Positions 1-6,374 of a stretch of DNA of 25,218 nt are shown piece by piece. Position numbers and translations under genes: made by a program. The notes beneath the pieces are model-generated. The model saw nothing but the letters and a program-made list of their open reading frames with translations, was not told the DNA's origin and made no database searches. This stretch comes from Chloroflexota bacterium. GTDB lineage: Bacteria; Chloroflexota; FW602-bin22; JACPRP01. Numbering within the stretch: position 1 is the stretch's first letter; every line of letters starts with the position of its first letter. The DNA lies in the NCBI GenBank assembly GCA_016210495.1, contig JACQUC010000204.1:1-25218 (forward strand). Reading direction: 5' to 3'.

Positions 1-2
1 CG

Positions 3-1076
3 GCGAGCACCCGCAATCCCTTCAACATCTGGCGCAGCCCCTTCAACACCGGGGACGGCCACGCTATGGCCTGGAGAGCGGGTCTGGAGCTGGAAGACAT
101 GGGCATTATGCGAGGCACGCTAGTTCCCAAGGGTTTCGGCGCGGCGGGGGTGGCGGCGCTGGTCGGGTTGGGAGGCTATCTGATCAACTCCCTGGGCGAG
201 CGATATATGTTCAATTACTCGCCGAAAGGGGAGCGCGCGGTGCGCTCTACCTTGCTGTTCGCCACGTTCAAGGAGATTCAAGAGGGCCGTGGCCCCTGCT
301 ACTTCGATCTGCGACACCTCCCGCCGGACACGAGCGCATTCCTTTGTGACGATCTGCTCGCCGTCGACAAGAACACCTATGGCGACTACGTGGCGCAGAG
401 AGGACTGGATCTTTCAAGGGACTTGCTCGAGCAGGAAATCGGCGAGTTCACCAAGTCCTCCGGGGGCATCGCCTGCAACGCGGACCTGGAAACCAATGTT
501 CCGCGGGTATTCGCGGCGGGCCAATGTGGTCCCGGAGGAACATTCCCCTGCGCCGCGGCCAGCGGCTATCTGGCGGGATTGAACGTGGTTAGCGCCTGCG
601 AGAAAGACCGGACTCAGGTCAAGGTGAATCCCGAAGAGGTAGCTGCCGAGAGGCAGCGCGTGTTCGCGCCGTTGCTGCGCTCGGATGGCGTCCTTCCTAA
701 GAAGTTCGAGGAGATGATTCGCTCGATCAACGAACGGTACGTGGCCATTATGCGCAACGAGGGCGGCTTACGGGCTGGAGGGCAAAGCATGCGCGCACTG
801 GGCGAGTACGCCGACCAGATCCGGGCCACCAACTACCACGAGCTGATGCGGGCCAACGAAGCCATCAACGTGCATCTGTGCAGCGAGCTCATCTGCTTGT
901 TCTCTCTCGATAGGAAGGAGAGCCGGTTCGGGTCCAGCTTCTACCGTAGCGACTATCCTGCGAGCGATCCGACCCTTGAAGGCATGATCTTTATGCGAAG
1001 GGAACAGGGGGAAATCGTCAGGCGGTTCCAGCCGGTCGATCCTGAGGCCTACGAGAAGATGCGCGGCGCGCGCTAG
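3..1076 (+). CDS. FAD-dependent oxidoreductase, AprA/SdhA-like flavoprotein (5' partial)
   Basis: The reading frame is open from the first bases of the window, so the true start lies outside it; the ATG at 66 is internal. The visible 357 residues hold the second half of an FAD_binding_2 flavoprotein. TGDGHAMAWRAGLELEDMG (near 48-104) is the flavin-binding signature of the succinate dehydrogenase/fumarate reductase/adenylylsulfate reductase family. RVFAAGQCGPGGTFPCAAASG (coded near 510-570) is the second FAD contact. A helical C-terminal domain follows, containing ESRFGSSFYRSDYP, the counterpart of the family's ESRG-type arginine motif. A small ferredoxin follows 51 bases downstream and is probably the electron partner. 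AprA is one possible identity, but the ferredoxin is much shorter than AprB and lies after rather than before the flavoprotein. I therefore keep a family-level call. The substrate is unknown. Confidence 0.85.
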   Translation, partial: ASTRNPFNIWRSPFNTGDGHAMAWRAGLELEDMGIMRGTLVPKGFGAAGVAALVGLGGYLINSLGERYMFNYSPKGERAVRSTLLFATFKEIQEGRGPCYFDLRHLPPDTSAFLCDDLLAVDKNTYGDYVAQRGLDLSRDLLEQEIGEFTKSSGGIACNADLETNVPRVFAAGQCGPGGTFPCAAASGYLAGLNVVSACEKDRTQVKVNPEEVAAERQRVFAPLLRSDGVLPKKFEEMIRSINERYVAIMRNEGGLRAGGQSMRALGEYADQIRATNYHELMRANEAINVHLCSELICLFSLDRKESRFGSSFYRSDYPASDPTLEGMIFMRREQGEIVRRFQPVDPEAYEKMRGAR

Positions 1077-1113
1077 GCGAAGGTGCGCCGTGCGGCGACA
1101 AAGTGATCTGTAA

Positions 1114-1119
1114 AAGGAG
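1114..1119 (+). promoter_or_regulatory. Shine-Dalgarno site of the ferredoxin gene
   Basis: AAGGAG lies 8 bases before the ATG at 1128. It confirms the short 67-residue ferredoxin gene and its start. Confidence 0.75.
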
Positions 1120-1127
1120 ACATCTCT

Positions 1128-1331
1128 ATGCCACCGAGGATAGACCTGGAGAAGTGCAACGGCTGCGGTCGTTGTGACGAGATATGCCCCGGCGACTTGA
1201 TCCATGTGGACGAGGCTTCCAACTTCCCTGTGGTTCAGTACCCTGACGAATGCTGGCACTGCGGCTGCTGCCGCATCGATTGCCCGGTGGAGGCGATCGA
1301 GATCAGGCTCCCCATCGAGTCGCTTATCTAG
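1128..1331 (+). CDS. 2x[4Fe-4S] ferredoxin-like electron-transfer subunit
   Basis: A 67-residue protein with two complete CxxCxxCxxxC clusters: C10, C13, C16, C20 (CNGCGRCDEICP) and C42, C45, C48, C52 (CWHCGCCRIDCP). Each is followed by a proline, the bacterial 8Fe ferredoxin pattern. A strong Shine-Dalgarno sits at 1114-1119. It follows the FAD oxidoreductase on the same strand and is likely co-transcribed with it, passing electrons to or from the flavin in the cytoplasm. It resembles the iron-sulfur core of AprB but lacks the C-terminal tail that makes AprB about 150 residues long. No transmembrane segment is visible, so membrane attachment would need another subunit, perhaps upstream of the window. 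Confidence 0.9.
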   Translation: MPPRIDLEKCNGCGRCDEICPGDLIHVDEASNFPVVQYPDECWHCGCCRIDCPVEAIEIRLPIESLI

Positions 1332-1336
1332 GTAGC

Positions 1337-1364
1337 CATCAGCAATCAGCTTTCAGCCGTCAGC
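1337..1364. repeat. Four tandem copies of a 7-bp unit (NNTCAGC)
   Basis: The bases read catcagc, aatcagc, tttcagc, cgtcagc: four heptamers sharing TCAGC, directly after the ferredoxin stop. They sit in a 158-base non-coding gap where the ferredoxin and mazF genes converge. Heptanucleotide arrays of this type are known in cyanobacteria and other bacteria. I see no terminator hairpin in this gap. Confidence 0.6.
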
Positions 1365-1489
1365 CCAGGCTTCTTGGTCAGCTTGCTCAAGGAAAAGTGG
1401 GGCGAGGCAGCCGGTGAAGCGTATTTTTGGTGTGAGAGGGGGTGAACCTGAAACCCACTTGTCCTCAGGAGAACCTATCGTGCGTTTCT

Positions 1490-1837
1490 CTATCGCGATA
1501 GCAACGTAGCTAGCTTCAGGAGCACCTCCGAGATGACGGAGGTTGGCAATGTGCATATCAATTCCGTATTTCGAGCCCGCCAATCAAAGCTTTTGACCTG
1601 GTCAGACAAGACCACCCCTGTCACTGGCAACCCCTCTGGAAGGAGGACCTCGAATGGGTAGCCCTTGATTTGGCTGGTTATCGGACAGAGGATGGCTAAG
1701 CCGACCTTGCCGTTGTAGCTTCGGGGTGACAGCACCACGGCTGGATGACGTCCTGCCTGTTCGTGACCCGTTTGTGGACTCAGGGTTATCCACACCACAT
1801 CCCCGCATCGCGGTACCCAGGCTCGGGAGCTTACCAT
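1490..1837 (-). CDS. mazF: MazF-type mRNA interferase toxin
   Basis: A 115-residue protein that follows the E. coli MazF pattern closely: GDVVWITLSP at 12-21, EQAGRHPAVVLSP at 26-38, YNGKVG, then SQIKGYPFEV and SDQVKSFDWRAR. MazF toxins cut single-stranded mRNA at short sequences and are neutralised by MazE. The threonine matching the catalytic T52 of E. coli MazF is present (T54). At the place of catalytic R29 the order is Arg30-His31 rather than His-Arg, so the aligned residue is histidine. This may change activity, or Arg30 may substitute. The ATG overlaps the end of mazE by 7 bases, implying translational coupling. Confidence 0.92.
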   Translation of the reverse strand: MVSSRAWVPRCGDVVWITLSPQTGHEQAGRHPAVVLSPRSYNGKVGLAILCPITSQIKGYPFEVLLPEGLPVTGVVLSDQVKSFDWRARNTELICTLPTSVISEVLLKLATLLSR

Positions 1838-2073
1838 ATTTCGTTCCCAACGGCGGAGCCGGTCTCAACCTCGTGGTGCAGATTCTCTTCGGTGACCTTT
1901 GCTAGAAGTTGTCTAAGGGTTGGCTTAGGCTTAGCCACCGGCGAGATAACGAGTTTTCCATCTGCCAGCGATACTTCGACGGAGGATTCTTGCTGGAGTC
2001 CTACTTCGTCAGCGAATGCTTTGGGGATGCGCAAAGCGAGACTGTTGCCCCATTTCTGAACACGCGTTTTCAT
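1831..2073 (-). CDS. mazE: MazE-type antitoxin
   Basis: 80 residues. The N-terminal AbrB/MazE-fold DNA-binding part is VQKWGNSLALRIPKAFADEV, followed by LADGKLVISPV. The C-terminal toxin-binding tail (LRQLLAKVTEENLHHEVETG, ending EIW) matches E. coli MazE, which ends EVW. I chose the ATG at 2073 over a longer in-frame extension to 2112. It has GGAGG 6 bases upstream (2080-2084), and the longer version would start downstream of the promoter -10 without a ribosome site. It is divergent from the TAXI binding-protein gene. MazE-type proteins usually repress their own promoter; a candidate operator lies at 2092-2110. Confidence 0.93.
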   Translation of the reverse strand: MKTRVQKWGNSLALRIPKAFADEVGLQQESSVEVSLADGKLVISPVAKPKPTLRQLLAKVTEENLHHEVETGSAVGNEIW

Positions 2074-2103
2074 TTGAAACCTCCAACGATGGTATCTACA
2101 ATG

Positions 2104-2132
2104 AAGATACAATCTCTACGCGTATTTGTCAA
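2104..2132 (-). promoter_or_regulatory. mazEF promoter with overlapping inverted repeat
   Basis: On the minus strand TTGACA (2127-2132) is followed after exactly 17 bases by TATCTT (2104-2109). An inverted repeat, GTATCT at 2092-2097 and AGATAC at 2105-2110 with a 7-base spacer, covers the -10 element. That is a likely MazE operator for autoregulation, by position and analogy. Confidence 0.75.
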
Positions 2133-2270
2133 GTGGAGGCCGCGAGCCCAATACTTGACGCTTGCATGTCACACGCACAGAAGCTATGACCCGCAACGCC
2201 GAGGATTTCGTTCTGCTGCGACGTTATTTGCCGGCGGCCGTGATCCAGATGTAGCATTTGGCGAATTGGG

Positions 2271-2299
2271 TTGACTTCGCGAGCAAAGAATGGTAATCT
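2271..2299 (+). promoter_or_regulatory. Promoter of the TRAP-TAXI transporter genes
   Basis: TTGACT (2271-2276), 17 bases, then TAATCT (2294-2299). The -10 is weak (3 of 6 consensus bases) but is preceded by TGG, giving an extended TGn -10. It lies 47 bases before the binding-protein start, with no other good candidate in the gap. Confidence 0.55.
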
Positions 2300-2346
2300 T
2301 GCGCACACGTGTTTAGCGTTACTTATTTGGCAAAGGAGGCATCAAG

Positions 2347-3417
2347 ATGAGATTCGGTTCGTTCAGGATTCTGTCGGTTACCCTGGCTTCGTTTCTAGTG
2401 GTATCTCTTCTGCTCGCGGCTTGTGCGCCGGCGTCGCAGCCGACTGTGAGCTCCCAACCAACTGTGAGCAAAGAGCAGGCCAAACCCGCCAAGGCCGCTA
2501 CCAATCTAACCGTGGGTTCGGTTACCGCCGGCACGCTGCCCTACGTCCTGGCCGTAGGCACCACCGAGCTACTGCACAAGAAGTATGACGATCTTCGCGC
2601 CAGCGTCGAGCCGACCGGCGGCGCCGATGCGCTGGTGCGGGGTATCGCCGACAAGCGCTTCGACATGATTGTCGCGAACAGCGTGTCGCAGGCACAGGGC
2701 TACTTCGGCCAAACTCCGTTCCAAAGTAAGGTGCCGATTCGGCTCCTTGCACAGGGCGACGGCTCGCTCCAAACCTTCGTCGCTCGCGCCGACGCCGGCA
2801 TCAAGACCCCTGCCGATCTGAAGGGCAAAAAGGTGGTTGGCCGGCGTCCAGCCATATCGACGATGGAGCCGCTCGTCCTCGCGGTCCTGAAGGCCTGGGG
2901 TGTTTCAAAAGATGATGTGCAGATCATTCAGACGGCCGAGTCGACCGAGTCGATCGAGGCGCTCAAGCTCGGCACCGCCGACGCCGTCGTGCTGCCCGGT
3001 GCAGCCGGCTCGCCTCAAATCAAGGAGATTGCCGAGTTGCTTCCGGTCGTCTTCCTCGACCTGGGGCCGAAAATGGCCGACGTGATCAAGGAACTGAACC
3101 CTGCTTACTTCTCCTACGAGGTTGCCGCCGGCGTTTACAAGGGACAGGACAAGCCCTTCAAAACCGTCGCCGCCGGACGCACGGCCTTCAGCGTGCGAGC
3201 GGACATGTCAGAGGACATCGCCTACAAGTTAACTAAGACGATCCTGGGCTATCCCGAGGAGTTCAACAAGATACACGCCGCGGCCCGCCAGACGACGCCG
3301 GCCAACACGCTGACGGACTTCCCATTTGCGTTCCACCCCGGTGCCGTCAAGTACCTCAAAGAGGCAGGCGTGTGGACGGGTGCTGCCGAGAAGCAGCAAC
3401 AGGAATACCTGAAGTAA
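2347..3417 (+). CDS. TAXI-family TRAP transporter solute-binding lipoprotein
   Basis: 356 residues. Residues 1-26 are a lipoprotein signal: basic MRFGSFR, a hydrophobic stretch, and the lipobox LAAC with Cys26 as lipidation site. A low-complexity linker with SQPTVS repeated twice follows. The mature part resembles TAXI (TRAP-associated extracytoplasmic immunogenic) binding proteins: VGSVTAGTLPYVLAVGTTELL, ADLKGKKVVGRRP, and a long second lobe. These proteins capture small organic acids outside the membrane and deliver them to a Na+- or H+-coupled TRAP permease. AAAGGAGG at 2332-2339 fixes the start. The matching permease follows after 79 bases. Lipid anchoring of the binding protein fits a monoderm-like envelope. 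The ligand is unknown. Confidence 0.88.
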   Translation: MRFGSFRILSVTLASFLVVSLLLAACAPASQPTVSSQPTVSKEQAKPAKAATNLTVGSVTAGTLPYVLAVGTTELLHKKYDDLRASVEPTGGADALVRGIADKRFDMIVANSVSQAQGYFGQTPFQSKVPIRLLAQGDGSLQTFVARADAGIKTPADLKGKKVVGRRPAISTMEPLVLAVLKAWGVSKDDVQIIQTAESTESIEALKLGTADAVVLPGAAGSPQIKEIAELLPVVFLDLGPKMADVIKELNPAYFSYEVAAGVYKGQDKPFKTVAAGRTAFSVRADMSEDIAYKLTKTILGYPEEFNKIHAAARQTTPANTLTDFPFAFHPGAVKYLKEAGVWTGAAEKQQQEYLK

Positions 3418-3454
3418 CCGATTTCCGAGGCCGAAACAAACGGCGTGACTTGAT

Positions 3455-3481
3455 ACGTCTCCGTGACCCCAACGCAGACGT
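3455..3481 (+). other. Small inverted repeat ahead of the TRAP permease
   Basis: ACGTCT (3455-3460) and AGACGT (3476-3481) could pair across a 15-base loop, directly before the permease ribosome site GGAGG at 3482-3486. It could tune permease translation relative to the binding protein, but a 6-bp stem is weak evidence. Confidence 0.3.
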
Positions 3482-3496
3482 GGAGGGGGATAGGGC

Positions 3497-5407
3497 ATGA
3501 CCCGCAACCAGTTGATTGTCGCTCTCGCTGGCCTGACTGGGATTTACCAGATGGTCGTCGCCAGCCGGGTTCTGCCCAGGCTTGATCTCTTCCTGTCCAC
3601 CGTCCAGCATCGCGGGATCAGTCTCGTGATCGTGCTGCTGCTCATTTACCTCACGCGCTCGGCACGGGGCGAAAAGCGCGATGCGAAACTCGCCTGGTAC
3701 GATATCCCCCTCGTGTTGGCGGCATTGGTTGGCGCTGGTTTCGTCGCGGCGTTTTACGAGCAGGCACTTGACAAATACGGCGGGTTCGCCCTCCTCGATA
3801 CCACCGGTATCATTTTGGCGGCTTTGCTGGGAATCGCCTTGCTCGAGGCGGTGCGACGAACGACCGGGTGGGTCTTGCCCCTACTCATAGTTACCATCGT
3901 CGTGATGACGCTGTACCAGAACTACCTGCCCGGCCTGCTCAACGGCAGGGGCATCCCGCTGGATCGCCTGGCGTACGGCTTGTATATTGGGCCGACCGGG
4001 ATTTTCGGTTTGCCCCTTGGCGTGGCCACAAGCATCATCATCGTCATGCTGATCTACGCGCGTTTGCTCCAACACGCCGGCATTGGCGAGTGGTTTATGG
4101 GGATAGCGTTGGCGCTCACTGCCGGCTCTCGCGGCGGACCCGCTAAGGTATCGGTCCTCTCCAGCGGCCTGTTCGGCATGATCTCCGGTTCCCCTTCTGC
4201 GAACGTCGCGACCACCGGTGCGCTGACCATCCCGCTGATGGTCAGAAGCGGCTATCGCCCTGCCGTCGCGGGGGCGGTGGAGGCTGTCGCCTCCACCGGG
4301 GGAATGATCATGCCTCCGGTTATGGGTTCGGTTGTCTTCGTGATGTCCGAGTGGATCGAGATGTCCTACGGTGAGATCGCCATACTTGCCATCGTGCCAG
4401 CGCTCCTCTATTATGCCGTGGCACTTGCCTCGGTTCACTTTGAGGCGCTGAGCAAAGGGTTGAAACCCCTGCCTCGAGCCGACGCTCCGCCTTTTCTTCC
4501 CACACTTCTGGGAGGATGGTTCTACGTGATTCCCCTGGGTGTGCTAATCTACTTCCTTATGGTCCAGCGTCTGTCCCCCGATGTGGCCGGGATGCTCTCG
4601 CTGCCGTTCCTGATCGGGAGCAGCTTCCTTTCGCGTAAACGCGAGAACTGGCTGCTTCCGAAGCCGGTGTTTCTTAGCCTGGCGGATGCCGTGAGGACCT
4701 GGCTCCCCATCGCGGCGATAACGGCGGCAGTGGGCATACTCGTTGGCGCGCTACAGTATAGTGGACTGGCAATTCGAGTTCCAGGCTTCTTGCTGGAAGT
4801 ATCCGGAGGCAATCTTGCCCTCACCCTCGTCTTCGTCGGCATCGCCAGCCTCGTTATCGGTATGGGGATGGAGTTGATTCCCTCCTACGTTACACTCGCC
4901 GCTATCGCCGCGCCGGCCTTGATAACCCTTGGCCTGCCTGACTATGCCGCGCACTTCTACGTTGTGTATTGGGGTCTGTCTTCATTCATTACACCCCCCG
5001 TGTGCATTGCCGTGTTCGTCGCCTGTGGCTTCAGCGGAGCAAGGGTCTGGGAAACGGGCTGGGAGGCCATGAAGCTGGGCATAGCTGTCTATCTGGTGCC
5101 GTTTGTCTTCGCCTTCGACCAGTCGCTGATGCTGCAGGGGCCGCCCGATAGGATAGTGATCACGGTCGTTACCGCCTTCCTCGGCGCCGTCACGGTCGCG
5201 GCCGGTATTCGCGGCTACGCCATGCGGCCGCTGAACGCTGTCCAGCGCCTGATGGCCATGACAGGAGGAGTTCTGTTAATCGCCCCGGACATCACGATGT
5301 CTGCCGTTGGACTGGCAATGGTGGCCCTCGGCATCGTCTGGCACCTCCGCCAGCCGGCGCCCGTGCTGCCGGAGGCCGAGCCGAGCAAGGTCGTTTCTGC
5401 CGACTAG
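3497..5407 (+). CDS. TRAP transporter fused permease (4TM/12TM, DctQM fusion type)
   Basis: A 636-residue, almost wholly hydrophobic protein. The first ~150 residues make four membrane spans, the DctQ-like small subunit. The rest is the 12-span DctM-like large subunit with the family signatures GGPAKVSVLSSGLFGMISGS, SANVATTGALTIPLM, a VAGAVEAVASTGG stretch and GGMIMPPVMG, and a second inverted half around 250 residues later. Fused permeases of this size normally partner TAXI binding proteins, as here. Transport is secondary, driven by an ion gradient. The ATG at 3497 has GGAGGGGGAT upstream. The transporter may supply the substrate of the flavoprotein/ferredoxin pair upstream, but a mazEF module on the other strand separates them. 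Confidence 0.92.
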   Translation: MTRNQLIVALAGLTGIYQMVVASRVLPRLDLFLSTVQHRGISLVIVLLLIYLTRSARGEKRDAKLAWYDIPLVLAALVGAGFVAAFYEQALDKYGGFALLDTTGIILAALLGIALLEAVRRTTGWVLPLLIVTIVVMTLYQNYLPGLLNGRGIPLDRLAYGLYIGPTGIFGLPLGVATSIIIVMLIYARLLQHAGIGEWFMGIALALTAGSRGGPAKVSVLSSGLFGMISGSPSANVATTGALTIPLMVRSGYRPAVAGAVEAVASTGGMIMPPVMGSVVFVMSEWIEMSYGEIAILAIVPALLYYAVALASVHFEALSKGLKPLPRADAPPFLPTLLGGWFYVIPLGVLIYFLMVQRLSPDVAGMLSLPFLIGSSFLSRKRENWLLPKPVFLSLADAVRTWLPIAAITAAVGILVGALQYSGLAIRVPGFLLEVSGGNLALTLVFVGIASLVIGMGMELIPSYVTLAAIAAPALITLGLPDYAAHFYVVYWGLSSFITPPVCIAVFVACGFSGARVWETGWEAMKLGIAVYLVPFVFAFDQSLMLQGPPDRIVITVVTAFLGAVTVAAGIRGYAMRPLNAVQRLMAMTGGVLLIAPDITMSAVGLAMVALGIVWHLRQPAPVLPEAEPSKVVSAD

Positions 5408-5485
5408 ACTGATAGCTCTGTACCGTCGAATCGAGCGTGGTCCCCGCCGCAGGTGTGACATTCCCCTAACGTAGGCGCGTCAGCC

Positions 5486-5514
5486 TTGAGGTATGCGCCG
5501 CAAGATGGTATACT
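5486..5514 (+). promoter_or_regulatory. Promoter of the AbrB/PIN toxin-antitoxin module
   Basis: TTGAGG (5486-5491), a 17-base spacer, and TATACT (5509-5514), 31 bases before the antitoxin ATG. The palindrome GTATAC (5508-5513) overlaps the -10 and could be part of an antitoxin operator. Confidence 0.7.
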
Positions 5515-5545
5515 TTTACAAATAGGTTTGACTATGGAGGGAGGT

Positions 5546-5839
5546 ATGTCAACCCGCGAAGGTCGCTACTACAGCAAGGTTACAGCAAAGGGTCAAGTCA
5601 CCCTGCCGGCGCACCTGCGCCAACGGCTCCGTATCGAGCCCGGTGACTTGGTCGAGGTAAGAGCTGGCGAGGGCGATGACAGCCAGGTGATAGAGCTCCG
5701 CCGCCGACGATCTTTGATCGAGGCAACTGCTGGCATCGCAAGGCCAAAGGTTCCCCAGGAGCCCCGCCCGTGGGATGAGGTTGAGGAACTCGTGAGGGAT
5801 GAAATCGGACGGCGTGTGTTCGAAGAGACGACAAGGTGA
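5546..5839 (+). CDS. vapB: AbrB/SpoVT-type antitoxin (VapB-like)
   Basis: 97 residues. The N-terminal swapped-hairpin AbrB domain is clear: YSKVTAKGQVTLPAHLRQRL followed by RIEPGDLVEVRAGE. The C-terminal tail (PRPWDEVEELVRDEIGRRVF) is charged and helical, as expected for a toxin-binding segment. I start it at the ATG at 5546, which has GGAGG 5 bases upstream. An in-frame ATG at 5486 lies on the -35 element and would add residues unlike the family. The stop overlaps the toxin start by 4 bases (GTGA), so the pair is translationally coupled. It probably represses its own promoter when complexed with the toxin. Confidence 0.88.
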   Translation: MSTREGRYYSKVTAKGQVTLPAHLRQRLRIEPGDLVEVRAGEGDDSQVIELRRRRSLIEATAGIARPKVPQEPRPWDEVEELVRDEIGRRVFEETTR

Positions 5840-6276
5840 CGCCGATCTTCGTCGATACTTACATCTTCGTGCGCCACTTTGCCCAGGACGTGCCCGATCA
5901 GTCACAGCAGGCCACTGCTTTCTTGAAGCGAACGGAAGCGGGAGTAGTTGAGGTCACAGTGACCGAGACGGTCCTGCTGGAGTTAGAGCACGTGTTAACC
6001 TCCCGATCACTGCCGTACCAACTCGATCGTGCCAGAATGGTCAAAGCGCTCACGGCGGTACTTGAGATGCGCGGTCTTCGCCTGCCAGCGGATGATCGTC
6101 TTGCCTATGAGACCGCTGTTGACCTTTACGAACACTATCCAGTCGACTTTGGCGACGCTTTGCTTGCCGCTCGGATGCGGCAGGCCGGCGCTGATGAGGT
6201 TGCCACGTTTGACCAGCGCCACTTCGACCGTTTGCCCAAGCTCACGAGGGTCGATATGACTCAGTACGGCCCGTAA
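5836..6276 (+). CDS. vapC: PIN-domain ribonuclease toxin (VapC-like)
   Basis: 146 residues, GTG start overlapping the antitoxin stop. The PIN acidic residues are in place: D7 in FVDTYIF, E49 in LLELEHVL, D107 in VDFGDALLAARM, and D126 in EVATFDQRHF. Together they would bind Mg2+ or Mn2+ for RNA cleavage. The residue after D-T is Tyr9 where many VapC proteins have Asn (DTN), a variation but not a lost metal ligand. VapC toxins cut tRNA or rRNA and are held inactive by the adjacent antitoxin. The target here cannot be inferred. Confidence 0.88.
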   Translation: MTPIFVDTYIFVRHFAQDVPDQSQQATAFLKRTEAGVVEVTVTETVLLELEHVLTSRSLPYQLDRARMVKALTAVLEMRGLRLPADDRLAYETAVDLYEHYPVDFGDALLAARMRQAGADEVATFDQRHFDRLPKLTRVDMTQYGP

Positions 6277-6297
6277 TGGCACACTTTCACAAACCTC

Positions 6298-6326
6298 TTG
6301 ACGCCCTGGCGCTTTGGGGTGATACT
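6298..6326 (+). promoter_or_regulatory. Probable promoter of the exported propeller protein
   Basis: TTGACG (6298-6303), 17 bases, GATACT (6321-6326; 4 of 6 consensus bases). It lies 48 bases before the proposed TTG start at 6375. An eight-codon ATG frame with stop (6333-6359) sits in the leader. Confidence 0.5.
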
Positions 6327-6374
6327 GGTAGTATGAATAGCGCGAACAGCGCGTCGTAACCGGGACTGGCGAAG

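Noticed and set aside
3..1331. Firm assignment as aprA and aprB (adenylylsulfate reductase).
   Set aside because: The flavoprotein is partial, the gene order is reversed, and the ferredoxin lacks the AprB tail; only a family-level call is supported.
3881..4438. 185-codon minus-strand frame opposite the TRAP permease.
   Set aside because: His/Asp/Arg-rich antisense of a hydrophobic membrane-protein gene, with no ribosome site or motif.
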